Below are positions 1 through 8,381 of a stretch of 64,000 nucleotides of DNA, piece after piece; the first letter of the stretch is position 1; each line of letters starts with the position of its first letter. A program made the position numbers and the translations under genes. Source of the DNA: CF-39 sp035651155 (GTDB taxonomy: Bacteria; Chloroflexota; Limnocylindria; P2-11E). Location: NCBI GenBank assembly GCA_035651155.1, contig DASRGG010000011.1:1-64000 (forward strand). The letters are read 5' to 3'. Under the pieces are notes generated by a model. The model searched no databases. It worked only from the letters and a program-made list of their open reading frames with translations, and was not told the origin of the DNA.

Positions 1-154
1 CGCAGACGTGCGAGGCTATCGGATGGAGCCACGACGTACCCCTTCCCTTCGTCTTCCTGGACTCGGGGATGAGGATGCGCGTGGCTCCTCTTCTTTGCAG
101 GAAGGGGTTCGGAGTGTCTACCTTCAACGTGGGCTCTACGGTCTAGGGATGCCA
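1..154. other. window edge, no gene recognised
   Basis: No reading frame in this stretch resembles a protein family I recognise, and no RNA gene or clear promoter is visible. It lies downstream of the minus-strand small membrane protein that stops at 155, so it may be the 3' flank of that operon. Confidence 0.4.
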
Positions 155-340
155 TCACGGAAGGACGGGCGGCGTGCGGATCGCGGTGTACCAGACGCCG
201 ACCGCGAGCGCGATGAGCAGCGCGGCGAGGGCGAGGTACTGCGGCGAGCGTCCGCGCTTCACGATGACCACGAGCAGCAGGACGGCCGCACCGGCGACGA
301 GTGCGAGATCGAGTCCGAGGAAGATGAGCAGCGCGTTCAT
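155..340 (-). CDS. small two-helix membrane protein (hypothetical)
   Basis: A 61-residue protein of unknown family. It is almost entirely hydrophobic: helix 1 spans about residues 2-27, then a short basic turn (KRGRS), then helix 2 at about 35-54 and a short tail. This suggests a hairpin in the membrane with a cytoplasmic or external loop. Its ATG overlaps the stop of the upstream FAD oxidoreductase in an ATGA arrangement, so translation is probably coupled, and this is the main argument that it is real. It could anchor or otherwise serve the oxidase, but nothing in the sequence gives a function. Confidence 0.55.
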   Translation of the reverse strand: MNALLIFLGLDLALVAGAAVLLLVVIVKRGRSPQYLALAALLIALAVGVWYTAIRTPPVLP

Positions 341-1479
341 ATGACGTTGTGCTCGCGGATGAGGTCGCCGCGCTGGAACCGTTCGTACGCGAGCCGCGAG
401 ATGTCGAGCGTCGTGCGTCCGTCGACGATCAGCTCCGCGATGGCCTCCCCCGCCGCGGGCGCGTGCATGAGGCCGTGGCCGCTGAACCCCGCGGCGCACA
501 CGAAGCCCGGCACGCTCTTCACGTGCCCGAGGATCGGGTGCTTGTCCGGCGTGTCCTCGTAGAAGCCGGCCCATCCGGTCTTCACGTTCGCCTTCTCGAG
601 GATCGGGACGCGATCCAGCGCGCGCTCCACGACGGTCGGCAGGAAGTCCCAGTTCACCGAATCGTCGAAGCCCGGTCCGTCCGCCGGGTCGGCCATGCCC
701 ATGAGCACGCCGCCGGACTCGCGGTGGCAATAGAACGATGTGGCCATCTCGACCGTGAGCGGGAAGTCGCGATCGAGGCCGGGGACCGGGTCGGTGACGA
801 AGATCTGACGGCGGAGCGGCTGGATCGGCAGGTCGAGGCCGACGAGCGCGCCGACCTGCGCCGCCCACGGCCCGGCCGCGTTCACCACCGTGCCGCACGC
901 GAGCCTGCCCGCGGGCGTGCGGACCGCCGCGACGCGGCCCTCCTCGCGCTCGATCGCGGTCACCGGCTCGCCCTCGCGGAAGCGCACGCCCTCGTCGCGC
1001 GCCCTGGCGACGTATCCGTGGAGCAGCGACGTCGGGTCGAGGTATCCGTCCTTCGCGCAGAAGGTGGCGAAGCGCACGTCGTCGACCCTGAGATGCGGGA
1101 AGAGCTCGCGCGCCCCCGACGCGTCGATGCGGCGCGCGGGCACGCCGAGACGCGACCAGAGCTCCAGCGAGCGATCGAACGCGGCCGCGTCGCGATCCGA
1201 CGTGACCAGGAACAGGTAGCCGACCTGACGGAAATCGGGATCGACGCCCATCTCCTCCGCGAACCGCTCCCAATGCGGAAGCGACCGCTGCGAGAGCCGC
1301 ACGTTGATCTCGCTCGAGAACTGGAGGCGTACGCCGCCGGCGTTGCGCGACGTCGAGCCGCTGCCGAGGCGATCGCGCTCGAGGACGACGACGTCGCGCA
1401 CGCCCTTGCACGCGAGGTGCCATGCGATCGACGCACCGAGGACTCCTCCTCCGACGATGACGACCTCAGCGCGGTCCAC
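337..1479 (-). CDS. FAD-dependent amine/glycine oxidase-type oxidoreductase (DAO family)
   Basis: A 380-residue flavoenzyme of the D-amino-acid oxidase / sarcosine oxidase / glycerol-3-phosphate dehydrogenase superfamily. The FAD-binding GGGVLG dinucleotide motif is at about residues 11-16, followed by the typical Ser-Arg-Asn-Ala-Gly-Gly stretch near 44-50, and a C-terminal GFSGHG FAD-contacting motif near 342. Length is normal for the family. Such enzymes oxidise secondary or primary amines (sarcosine, proline, D-amino acids) to imines, passing electrons to oxygen or a quinone. The exact substrate is not determinable. It starts 20 bp after the stop of an M55 D-aminopeptidase and overlaps the small membrane protein downstream. 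A D-peptide release plus D-amino-acid oxidation pathway would fit this pairing (inference). Confidence 0.85.
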   Translation of the reverse strand: MDRAEVVIVGGGVLGASIAWHLACKGVRDVVVLERDRLGSGSTSRNAGGVRLQFSSEINVRLSQRSLPHWERFAEEMGVDPDFRQVGYLFLVTSDRDAAAFDRSLELWSRLGVPARRIDASGARELFPHLRVDDVRFATFCAKDGYLDPTSLLHGYVARARDEGVRFREGEPVTAIEREEGRVAAVRTPAGRLACGTVVNAAGPWAAQVGALVGLDLPIQPLRRQIFVTDPVPGLDRDFPLTVEMATSFYCHRESGGVLMGMADPADGPGFDDSVNWDFLPTVVERALDRVPILEKANVKTGWAGFYEDTPDKHPILGHVKSVPGFVCAAGFSGHGLMHAPAAGEAIAELIVDGRTTLDISRLAYERFQRGDLIREHNVI

Positions 1480-1499
1480 GCTCGCGGCCCGCCTCCCGG

Positions 1500-2357
1500 T
1501 CAGGATTGCTCGGGCGGGACCGCGGACGGCGCGATCCGCACCATCGCGAGCATCGCCTTGTACACCTCGAGATAGTCACGCGCGCCGTACGCGACCGACC
1601 GCGCGCCGGCGCGGCGCGTCCCGGGAATGAGCTCAGCCATGTCCGCCATCGCCGAGGTGAGGAACGTGAGCTCGACCTCGCTCTTGCCCTTTGGCACGAG
1701 CGGCTTGAGCGACCGCGCGCCCGTCACCGCGCGCGTCGCGCCGTCGCGCAGCGCCTCGCAGACCTTCGAGGGGTGCAGCATCTTCGCCGCGAACCGTCCG
1801 GCGGCGTCCTTCGTGCGGACCGCGACCACGTCCGGGCCGAGGAGCTGCCGGGCTTCGCGACACGTGGCGTCGTCACCGGCCACGAGCGAGACGGTGGACC
1901 CGAAATAGCCGGCGAGGTACGCGTTGAGCGTGGTCTCGCCGACGGGCTTCCCGTCGAGGCGGAGCTCGAAGATGGCGCGGCTCGCATAGGTGTGGTCGAG
2001 CACTCCCCTGGGATGGCCGGCACGCGCGTGATAGCCGACGAAGAAGCAGGTGTCGTAGTCGCCGTCGATGCCCTGTCCCATGCTCCAGGGCTTCGCGGTC
2101 CCGACGAGCAGCTCGGCGCGCGGGTCGAGCTCGTCCGCGTAGATGTTGTGCATCGAGCCGTGCGAGTCGTTGACGCAGAAGCGCCGCGCGCCGGCCGATG
2201 CCGCCCCGTCGATGCAGGCATTCGCCTCGTCGGTCATCCAACGGCGCGCGCGCTCGTACTCGACGCCCTGCATCATCACGTGGCTGTACGCTGCGACACC
2301 GCCGATGCCTTCCATATCGATCGAGATCCACACGCTGGAGGCGTGTCGCTTCGGCAT
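1500..2357 (-). CDS. dppA: M55 family D-aminopeptidase (DppA-like)
   Basis: A 285-residue zinc D-aminopeptidase that releases N-terminal D-amino acids (typically D-Ala) from peptides. By comparison with the Bacillus DppA pattern, the metal ligands are visible as Asp14 and Glu16 (SIDMEG), His66 (NDSHG), His110 (GYHAR) and Glu141 (VGET). His122 sits in the position of the proposed catalytic His. I chose the ATG at 2357. A longer frame reaches 2504, but its extra N-terminus is the antisense of a tRNA-Leu gene and is the well-known false N-terminus created there. A possible -10 element lies 7 nt before the ATG, so the mRNA may be leaderless. The FAD oxidase follows after 20 bp, in the same operon. 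Confidence 0.88.
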   Translation of the reverse strand: MPKRHASSVWISIDMEGIGGVAAYSHVMMQGVEYERARRWMTDEANACIDGAASAGARRFCVNDSHGSMHNIYADELDPRAELLVGTAKPWSMGQGIDGDYDTCFFVGYHARAGHPRGVLDHTYASRAIFELRLDGKPVGETTLNAYLAGYFGSTVSLVAGDDATCREARQLLGPDVVAVRTKDAAGRFAAKMLHPSKVCEALRDGATRAVTGARSLKPLVPKGKSEVELTFLTSAMADMAELIPGTRRAGARSVAYGARDYLEVYKAMLAMVRIAPSAVPPEQS

Positions 2358-2375
2358 GTGCGCGATGGTAGGAGG

Positions 2376-2404
2376 TTCATCGCCGTGCTGCGTCGCGGTA
2401 GAAT
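2376..2404 (+). promoter_or_regulatory. candidate promoter of tRNA-Leu
   Basis: TAGAAT at 2399-2404 (5 of 6 to the sigma-70 -10 consensus) lies 17 bp from a weak TTCATC at 2376-2381. Transcription would start near 2411, a few bases before the mature tRNA 5' end at 2419. Confidence 0.45.
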
Positions 2405-2418
2405 GGTGTCCCCGGCAC

Positions 2419-2503
2419 GCCGCAGTGGTGAAACTTGGTATACACGCCGTCTTCAGGGGGCGGTGCCCGCAAGGGCATGAGGGTTCAAATCCCTCCTGCG
2501 GCA
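2419..2503 (+). tRNA. tRNA-Leu (anticodon CAG)
   Basis: An 85-nt class II tRNA. The 7-bp acceptor stem GCCGCAG/CTGCGGC (2419-2425 with 2496-2502) is perfect, with discriminator A at 2503 and no encoded CCA. The D-stem is GTG/CAC. The anticodon stem CCGTC/GGCGG encloses loop TTCAGGG, giving anticodon CAG, which reads CUG. There is a long variable arm with a GCCC/GGGC stem, and a T-arm GAGGG-TTCAAAT-CCCTC. The long variable arm plus the anticodon identify leucine. The gene sits directly beside the pseudogene scar at 2517-3191. Confidence 0.97.
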
Positions 2504-2516
2504 CAGTCAGCTCAGG

Positions 2517-2997
2517 TCATCGCCAGCGAGTGACGGCGCGCGTGCTCCGCTCCAGATGGGACCGGCTCGCGGAGTTGAAGCACACCCAGAGGCGCTCGTA
2601 GTCATAGATCGGGTACGTCGCGACCGTCGGACGGTGGACGAAGCTGGCGATGTAGCCATCGCCATCCAGCAGCCGCAGCGGAGGCAGATTGCCATCGGGA
2701 ACGTCGATCGCACCGCGGATGAGGCTCTTCCGCGGCATGAGGCCGACGCTTGCGAGCCACCGATACAGCCGGACATCACCGAACTGGGCTTGACAGCGGA
2801 CCCCGCCCGTCCTCGTTGGGAGCGCGGGGTAGACCATCGCGCGGCCCAGGCATTCGAGGAATGTGCGTACCAGCTGTCCAATCGCCAGAGTCGAAGGACA
2901 GGTGGCGTTCACCGCGTGCGACCAGGCATCCGTCGGTCGCCATCAGCCCGACGACATACGCCAAGCGGTCCGGCCACTCGAGGGCCAGCGTTGGTCG
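2517..2997 (-). pseudogene. frameshifted LAGLIDADG homing-endonuclease remnant
   Basis: Two frames together resemble a small LAGLIDADG endonuclease of the single-ORF kind found in GC-rich bacteria. The first part (about 2988 down to 2881) carries the first catalytic helix, LAYVVGLMATDG, followed by RHLSF. The second part, in another frame from about 2873 to 2517, continues with LVRTFLECLG, the conserved DVRLYRWLASVGLMPRKSL block, and the second catalytic helix ending LLDGDGYI. One frameshift near 2873-2885 separates them. No start codon or ribosome site is visible, and the 5' end runs straight into a copy of a peptide-binding-protein fragment, so this is a decayed element rather than a working gene. 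It lies 14 nt from the 3' end of tRNA-Leu. Confidence 0.75.
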
Positions 2998-2999
2998 GC

Positions 3000-3191
3000 G
3001 ATCTCGCTCGAGTGGAAGAGCGCGTACGGATCCGGGTCGCCGCTGCCGGTGATCCCGATGAGCAAAGCGTCGTAGCCGCGCTGCGCCACGGTGCTCTCGA
3101 GGAGAGTGCTGAACGACTGCGCGCGGGGGTCGGCGAGGATGCCGATCTGGCGCAGGTCGTCGACGATCTGGAGCGCCGCGGCGACCGGCGC
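3000..3191 (-). pseudogene. truncated duplicate of the adjacent peptide-binding protein (SBP_bac_5 fragment)
   Basis: About 64 residues closely match an internal segment of the substrate-binding protein encoded at 3431-5068. Shared blocks include VAAALQI(V/I)DDLRQ, RGYDALL, ITGSGDPDPY and LFHSSEI. The matching part of the intact gene lies at roughly 3713-3904. The copy lacks the signal region, the N-terminal lobe and the C-terminus, and is followed at once by the endonuclease remnant. It is therefore a partial tandem duplication or a recombination scar, not an independent gene. Confidence 0.8.
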
Positions 3192-3430
3192 GGGTGATTG
3201 CTCTTCCGATGGAGCGCGCGCGCCCGTCGTCGGCGCGCGAGACAGGCCGCCGGTACACGAGTCCTCGGCGCGACGCAGCGTTCCGCCCTTCGCCTCCCGC
3301 CACGAAGGACAGCTCCGCACGTCCAGCGCGGAATGTCTGCCCCTCGCCGGTCACACAGATCAGTGACGAGCCGCCACGTCTTTCGGGGACCGGCCGCGAT
3401 CGCCTGTCGCACGTCCGTGCGACGCGAGCG
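3192..3430. other. scar flank between duplicate fragment and intact peptide-binding gene
   Basis: No recognisable gene. Minus-strand translation gives only low-complexity Arg/Ala-rich frames. An inverted repeat GTCGCAC-GTCC-GTGCGAC at 3406-3423, just downstream of the intact gene's stop, could act as a hairpin terminator, but it lacks a U-tract. Confidence 0.4.
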
Positions 3431-5068
3431 CTACCGCTTGATCGCGGTCTTCACGTACCAGTCCTGCGCGTTCCAGAGCCGGTCGCTCGGCGCAATGATC
3501 GGCATGATGCGGATGCCCTGCACCTGCTTGCTCTGCGCGTACAGGTAATCGGAGAAATACAAGAAGACCACCGGCACCTCGGTCGCGATCGCCTGGAACA
3601 CGGGCGCGATGAGCTCGAGCCGCTTCGCCTGATCGGAGGTGCGCCGTGAATTCTCGAGCGCGCGATCGAGCGGAAGGGTGAAGTACCCGGAGAGGTTGTG
3701 GCCCGGGTCGTCGATCTCGCTCGAATGGAACAGCGGATACGGATCGGGATCGCCGCTGCCGGTGATGCCGGTGAGCAGCGCGTCGTAGCCGCGCTCGCGC
3801 ACCACTTTCTCCACCAAGACGCTGAACGGCTGCGCGCGCAGCTCCGCGGCGATCCCGACCTGGCGCAGATCGTCGATGATCTGGAGCGCCGCCGCGACGC
3901 GCGCCGGCTCGTCGGACGTGCTGATGCCGAACGCGAGCTTGACCCCACCCTTGTCGCGCACGCCGTCGTTGTCGTGGTCCTTCCAGTCCGCCGCGTCGAG
4001 CATGGCGCGGGCGTCGGCGAAGGAATGGTCGTAGCGCTTGACGTCCTTCACATAGGCCCACGACGTCGGCGGCACGAGCTCGTCGGCGACGCGGCCGCGG
4101 CCGTCGGCCGCGAGATCCAGCACGCGGCCCTTGTCGATGGCCGTGGCGATCGCCTGGCGCACCACGCGGTCGCGGAAGACCGCCTTCTCCGGGCGGACGT
4201 TGAGGAAGAGCGCCGTGTAGTCGGAGGTCGGGAAGCTGTAGAGATCGACGTTCTTGTACGTGCGGGCGCGCTCCGCGTCGGACGTCGAGAGCCCGCCGGC
4301 GCCGTCGATCTCGCCTCTGCCGAGCGCCGTGAGCGCGGCCGACGCATCCGGATAGGAGCGCAGGATGATGCGGTCAAGGTACGGCCGCTGGCGGTCGGGG
4401 TGAACCCTGTAGTAGTCGTCGCTCCGCGCGAGCACGACCTGCCGCGCGTCGGCCTCGACGACGCGGAACGGCCCGCTGCCGATGGGTCGCTGATTGAACG
4501 GCTGCCGCGGAAGGTCGTTGTAGGTGATGCCGGCGAGGCGATGCGCCGGCAGCAGCGGCAGCGTCGTGTTCGCGGCGAACGATCCGAAGGCCTCGGGGAG
4601 CGTGAAGCGCACGACGCGGTCGGTTACCGCCTCGGTCTTCACGCCACGGAAGGCGTCGCTGTAGGGGCCGACGTACGCCTTGTCCTGCACCAGCGACACC
4701 GTGTACACGACGTCCGCGGAGGTGACCGGCTCGCCATCCTGCCACCGCGCGTCGCTCCGGATCGTGAACGTCCAGACCTTGCCGTCGCCTTCCGTCGCGA
4801 ACGTCGCGAGATCCGGCACCACGGAGCCGTCGCGATCGAACCGCGTCAGTCCCGTGAAGACGAGGCGAACGACGTCGGCGTCGAGATCGGTCGCGGCGAG
4901 CACGGGCTGGAGGTATTGCGGCTGGCCGACCACGCCTTCGATGTACGTGCCGCCGTAGGCGGGGACCACGCCGGTGCGCTCGGCCTGGTCGAGGAAGACG
5001 GCGCCCGCACTGACCACCGCCATGAGCGCGACGAGCGCCACGACGACGAACTTATCGCGCGCGGTCAC
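3431..5068 (-). CDS. ABC transporter substrate-binding protein, family 5 (peptide/nickel type)
   Basis: A 545-residue extracytoplasmic solute receptor of the DppA/OppA family (SBP_bac_5), which would deliver oligopeptides or similar solutes to an ABC permease. Residues about 7-25 form a single hydrophobic segment without a lipobox Cys, so it is secreted or membrane-anchored. Family blocks follow: GGTYIEGVVGQPQYLQP near the mature N-terminus, and a WTFTIRSDARWQDGEPVT-like segment near residue 105. An EF-hand-like Ca-binding loop (DHDNDGVRD) is at about 360. The GTG start (5068) directly abuts the TAG of secG, so translation is coupled. No permease or ATPase genes of this transporter are in the window. 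Part of this gene is duplicated at 3000-3191. Confidence 0.87.
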   Translation of the reverse strand: MTARDKFVVVALVALMAVVSAGAVFLDQAERTGVVPAYGGTYIEGVVGQPQYLQPVLAATDLDADVVRLVFTGLTRFDRDGSVVPDLATFATEGDGKVWTFTIRSDARWQDGEPVTSADVVYTVSLVQDKAYVGPYSDAFRGVKTEAVTDRVVRFTLPEAFGSFAANTTLPLLPAHRLAGITYNDLPRQPFNQRPIGSGPFRVVEADARQVVLARSDDYYRVHPDRQRPYLDRIILRSYPDASAALTALGRGEIDGAGGLSTSDAERARTYKNVDLYSFPTSDYTALFLNVRPEKAVFRDRVVRQAIATAIDKGRVLDLAADGRGRVADELVPPTSWAYVKDVKRYDHSFADARAMLDAADWKDHDNDGVRDKGGVKLAFGISTSDEPARVAAALQIIDDLRQVGIAAELRAQPFSVLVEKVVRERGYDALLTGITGSGDPDPYPLFHSSEIDDPGHNLSGYFTLPLDRALENSRRTSDQAKRLELIAPVFQAIATEVPVVFLYFSDYLYAQSKQVQGIRIMPIIAPSDRLWNAQDWYVKTAIKR

Positions 5069-5293
5069 CTAGGCGGCGTTCGCGCCTCGCGCGCTGAAGA
5101 GCGAGATCGCGACGTAGACGACGATGAGCACGACCGTCAGGCGGAAGAGCGTGCGCTCGAGGCCACGGCGGCTGCGGTACGCGGTCGACTCGCCGCCGAA
5201 GGTCGACGACAGGCCCGTCCCCCGCGCCTGCAGGAGGATCGAGCTGCTCACGGCCACGGCGATGACGATCTGGGCGATCTGAAGGAGATCCAT
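5069..5293 (-). CDS. secG: preprotein translocase subunit SecG
   Basis: A 74-residue SecG, the small auxiliary subunit of the SecYEG channel that assists SecA-driven export. It has two hydrophobic helices (about residues 3-22 and 49-67) linked by the conserved cytoplasmic loop with the LLQ.RG.GLSSTFGG signature. The ATG at 5293 has a GGAG ribosome site 6 nt upstream. An 87-bp gap separates it from gpmI, a common gpmI/eno-secG arrangement, and it abuts the peptide-binding protein downstream. Confidence 0.93.
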   Translation of the reverse strand: MDLLQIAQIVIAVAVSSSILLQARGTGLSSTFGGESTAYRSRRGLERTLFRLTVVLIVVYVAISLFSARGANAA

Positions 5294-5380
5294 GGGGTCT
5301 CTCGATTCTAGCCGCTCGCGGCGCGCGGACGCATAGAGCGGGCCGCGCGCGGTGCCCGCGCCGTGCGAGCGCAGGCCGCG

Positions 5381-6892
5381 TCACGCGCGTTCGCTGAGGA
5401 GCGAGCGGCCCGTCATGCGCTCGGGCACGGGAAGACCCATGAGGCCGAGCAGCGTGGGCGCGACATCGCGGAGCCCGCCGTCCCGCATCGCGTAGCGATG
5501 GGCGTCCCGCGCGGCGAGCGCGACGGGGACCGGATTCAGGGAATGCTGCGTGTTGCGGCTGCCGTCCGGGAAGAGCATCTCCTCGGCGTTGCCGTGGTCG
5601 GCGGTGACGAGCACGCATCCGCCGGCCGCGAGCGCGGCGTCCACCACGCGCCCCACCGCCGCGTCGGTCGCGGCCATCGCCTTCTCCGTCGCGACGATGT
5701 CGCCGGTGTGCCCGACCATGTCTGGGTTCGCGAAGTTGACGATCGCGAAGTCGTACGCTCCGGTCGCGATCGCCCGCGCGAGCGTCTCCGCGACCGCCGC
5801 GGCGCTCATCTCCGGCTGCTGGTCGTACGTCGCGACCTTCGGCGATGGCACGAGCGCCCGGTCCTCGCCCGGGAACGGCGCCTCGCGACCGCCGTTGAAG
5901 AAGTAGGTCACGTGCGCGTATTTCTCCGTCTCGGCCGTGTGGAACTGACGGAGGCCGGCGTCGGCGAGGATCTGCGCCATCGGGATGACCTCCTGGGGCG
6001 GGAACGCGACGAGCACCTTAGGGAGCTCGACCTTGTACTCCGTCATCGTCACGAACGTCAGGTCCCGCGGTCGGCGCGCGCGCGGGAAGCCCTCGAAGTC
6101 GTCCCGCATGAACGCCCAGGTGAGCTGGCGGGCGCGGTCCGGCCGGAAGTTGATGAACACGACCGCGTCGCCGTCCTCCACCCGCGCGCCGCCGCCGACG
6201 ATCCGCGGCTCCATGAGCTCGTCGCCGCAGCCGTCCTTCGCGTAGCACTCGAGCACCGCGTCGCGCGCGGTCGGCGCGGACGGCGCGGCCGCGTCCACGA
6301 TCGCGTCCCACGCGCGCTTCGTGCGCTCCCAGCGCTTGTCGCGGTCCATCGCCCAGTACCGGCCCTGGATCGTCGCGATCGGCGGGACGACGCGCGGCAG
6401 CAGCTCGAGCGCGCTGCGCGGCGGCATGTCACGGCCGTCGAGGAAGCAGTGATAGACGGCGCGACGCACGCGCTCCCGCTTCGCGAGCTCAGCCGCGGCG
6501 TTCAAATGCGCGAGGTCCGCGTGCACGCCACCGCTGGAGAGCAGTCCCAGCAGGTGCAGCGTCCCGCGCTCGCGGACCGCGGCGCATGCCGCGCGCAGCG
6601 CGGGGTTCTCGAAGAACGCGCCGTCGGCGATCGCGTCGTTGATGCGGACGAGCTCCTGGTACTGCACGTAGCCGGCGCCCATCGTGAGATGGCCCACCTC
6701 GCTGTTCCCCATGACGCCGTCCGGAAGTCCGACCGCCCGGCCGCTCGCCTCGAGCCGCGCGTGCGGGTAGCGCGCGAGGAGCTCGTCGAGCCGCGGCGTC
6801 TCGGCGCGGGCTACCGCGTTGCCCGGACCGCCGGGGGCGATCCCCCATCCGTCGAGGACGCAGAGGACCACCGGCCGGTAACGAGCGCTCAC
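5381..6892 (-). CDS. gpmI: 2,3-bisphosphoglycerate-independent phosphoglycerate mutase
   Basis: A 503-residue glycolytic enzyme interconverting 3- and 2-phosphoglycerate, alkaline-phosphatase superfamily, with two divalent metals (Mn). Metal/catalytic motifs are DGWG near residues 15-18, the nucleophilic Ser in GNSEVGH near 65, a DRDKRWERT block, GHTGD near 400, and TADHGNAEEM near 440. Length is normal (about 510). The start is GTG at 6892, overlapping the tpiA stop (GTGA); the same frame stays open far upstream across tpiA, but that is a shadow. Co-transcribed with tpiA. Confidence 0.96.
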   Translation of the reverse strand: MSARYRPVVLCVLDGWGIAPGGPGNAVARAETPRLDELLARYPHARLEASGRAVGLPDGVMGNSEVGHLTMGAGYVQYQELVRINDAIADGAFFENPALRAACAAVRERGTLHLLGLLSSGGVHADLAHLNAAAELAKRERVRRAVYHCFLDGRDMPPRSALELLPRVVPPIATIQGRYWAMDRDKRWERTKRAWDAIVDAAAPSAPTARDAVLECYAKDGCGDELMEPRIVGGGARVEDGDAVVFINFRPDRARQLTWAFMRDDFEGFPRARRPRDLTFVTMTEYKVELPKVLVAFPPQEVIPMAQILADAGLRQFHTAETEKYAHVTYFFNGGREAPFPGEDRALVPSPKVATYDQQPEMSAAAVAETLARAIATGAYDFAIVNFANPDMVGHTGDIVATEKAMAATDAAVGRVVDAALAAGGCVLVTADHGNAEEMLFPDGSRNTQHSLNPVPVALAARDAHRYAMRDGGLRDVAPTLLGLMGLPVPERMTGRSLLSERA

Positions 6893-7644
6893 GCGAAGGC
6901 GCGCACGATGTTCGCGAACTCGTCGGCCTTGAGCGACGCACCGCCGACGAGCGCGCCGTCGATGCCCTCGGCGCCCGCGAACTCGGCCGCGTTGGCCGCG
7001 GTGACGCTGCCGCCGTAGAGGATCGGGACGTCGGCCGAAGGTAGCCCGGCACGATCGAGCGCCCCGCGGATGACGCGCGCCGCCGAGGCCGCGTGCGCCG
7101 CCGTCGCCGGCCGTCCCGTTCCGATCGCCCAGATGGGCTCGTACGCGATCACGAGCGCCGATGCCTTGTCGCGCGCGGCCTGGAGCGGCGCGGTGCCGGC
7201 CGCGATCTGCCGCGCGATGACCGCGTCGGTCTCGCCACCGAGGAACTGCGACTCGCTCTCGCCGACGCAGAGGACGACGCGAAGGCCGCTCGAGATCGCG
7301 CGCGCGAGCTTGCGCGACACGCGTGCGTCGTCGTCGCCGAGATCGCGGCGCACCTCGGAATGGCCGACGATGGAACCGATCGCGTAGCCCGCGAGCATCG
7401 AGGCCGCGACCTGTCCGGTGTAGGCGCCCTTCTCCTCCCAGTGGACATCCTGCGCGTAGACCGCGACGTGCGTGCCGCGCAGCGCGTCGGCGACGCCCAC
7501 GAGGGCGATCGCCGGTGGCGCCACGCCGACGATCGCGCCGCCCGCCGGCGCCGACGCCGCGACGGACCGCGAGAGCTCCACCGCGGCGGCGACCGTCGCG
7601 GGGTTCATCTTCCAGTTGCCGATCACCACACACGCGCGCGTCAT
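6889..7644 (-). CDS. tpiA: triosephosphate isomerase
   Basis: A 251-residue TIM-barrel enzyme interconverting dihydroxyacetone phosphate and glyceraldehyde-3-phosphate. Catalytic residues are visible: Lys12 in GNWKMN, the electrophilic His in GHSEVR near 97, and the base Glu in AYEPIWAIGTG near 168 with its flexible loop. The phosphate-binding YGGSV is near 212. The ATG at 7644 overlaps the whiA stop (ATGA) and is preceded by GGCGGC. A longer frame to 7692 was not used because it would run deep into whiA and lose the coupling. Confidence 0.97.
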   Translation of the reverse strand: MTRACVVIGNWKMNPATVAAAVELSRSVAASAPAGGAIVGVAPPAIALVGVADALRGTHVAVYAQDVHWEEKGAYTGQVAASMLAGYAIGSIVGHSEVRRDLGDDDARVSRKLARAISSGLRVVLCVGESESQFLGGETDAVIARQIAAGTAPLQAARDKASALVIAYEPIWAIGTGRPATAAHAASAARVIRGALDRAGLPSADVPILYGGSVTAANAAEFAGAEGIDGALVGGASLKADEFANIVRAFA

Positions 7645-8381
7645 CGTGCCGCCTCCTCGACGATCCTGCGGAGCCGCTGGCGCATCGACCACTTCGTCGT
7701 GGCGACGCGCGCCGCGAGCTCCGCGAGCGTGGCCTCCGGCGCGCGCAGCCGCGCCCGCGCGGCTTCGCGCACCCGCGCGGGGAGCGCGGCGAGCCGTCCC
7801 GAACCGGCGAGCGCCCGGATCGCCTCCGCCTGCGCCCGGGCCGCGATCACCGCGCGGGCGAGGTTCGCGGCTTCCGCGTTCACCTGCGCGTTCGTGCGAC
7901 CGCGGACCTCACGAGAGACCCGGCGTGCCTCGAACCGCAGCAGCGTCTCCGTCGCGCCCGCGAGACGAAGGAATGCCGCGATCGCGTCGGCGTCGCGCAG
8001 CAGATGGATCGTGCGCCCGCGACGGGTCCGCGTGCGCGGCCGAAGACCGGCCCCGATGAGGATCTGGCGCGACCGCCGGGACTCGCCACGCGGAGGCCGC
8101 AGCTCGAGGAGGTTGCCCGAGGGACCCGATGACAGCGAGCCACCGGCGAGGAAGAGACCGCGGAGGTACGCGCGGCGACAGCACGCCTTCCGGAGCGAGG
8201 ACGGCATCGTCGTCTCGGTCGAGTGCGCGAGCCGCCGCGCCGGCCGGCCAAGGTGTCCGGCACGCGGCAGGAGCGCGGCGAGCACGCGCGCGTCGCACGC
8301 CGACGGTCTCACCCGCGCCAGCTCGGCCTTCACCTCCTCGGAGAGCGGCGAGCGGTCGGCGGCGCGCACGCCCCGCGTCAC
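7641..8381 (-). CDS. whiA: DNA-binding protein WhiA (short form)
   Basis: A 246-residue WhiA homologue. The family has a degenerate LAGLIDADG-like N-terminal domain and a C-terminal helix-turn-helix; in actinobacteria it controls sporulation division genes, and in Bacillus it affects division and carbon metabolism. The AYLRGLFLAGGSLS block near residue 72 and the C-terminal APEATLAELA...MRQRLRRI helix-turn-helix are clear. It is some 60-70 residues shorter than typical WhiA (about 310-325), mostly before and within the N-terminal domain. GTG at 8381 overlaps the rapZ stop (GTGA). The rapZ-whiA neighbourhood is conserved in Gram-positive bacteria and Chloroflexota. Confidence 0.85.
   Translation of the reverse strand: MTRGVRAADRSPLSEEVKAELARVRPSACDARVLAALLPRAGHLGRPARRLAHSTETTMPSSLRKACCRRAYLRGLFLAGGSLSSGPSGNLLELRPPRGESRRSRQILIGAGLRPRTRTRRGRTIHLLRDADAIAAFLRLAGATETLLRFEARRVSREVRGRTNAQVNAEAANLARAVIAARAQAEAIRALAGSGRLAALPARVREAARARLRAPEATLAELAARVATTKWSMRQRLRRIVEEAAR

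Noticed and set aside
2358..2504. N-terminal extension of the D-aminopeptidase reading frame up to 2504
   Set aside because: It is the antisense of tRNA-Leu (2419-2503), a known source of false protein N-termini; the ATG at 2357 matches the family start.
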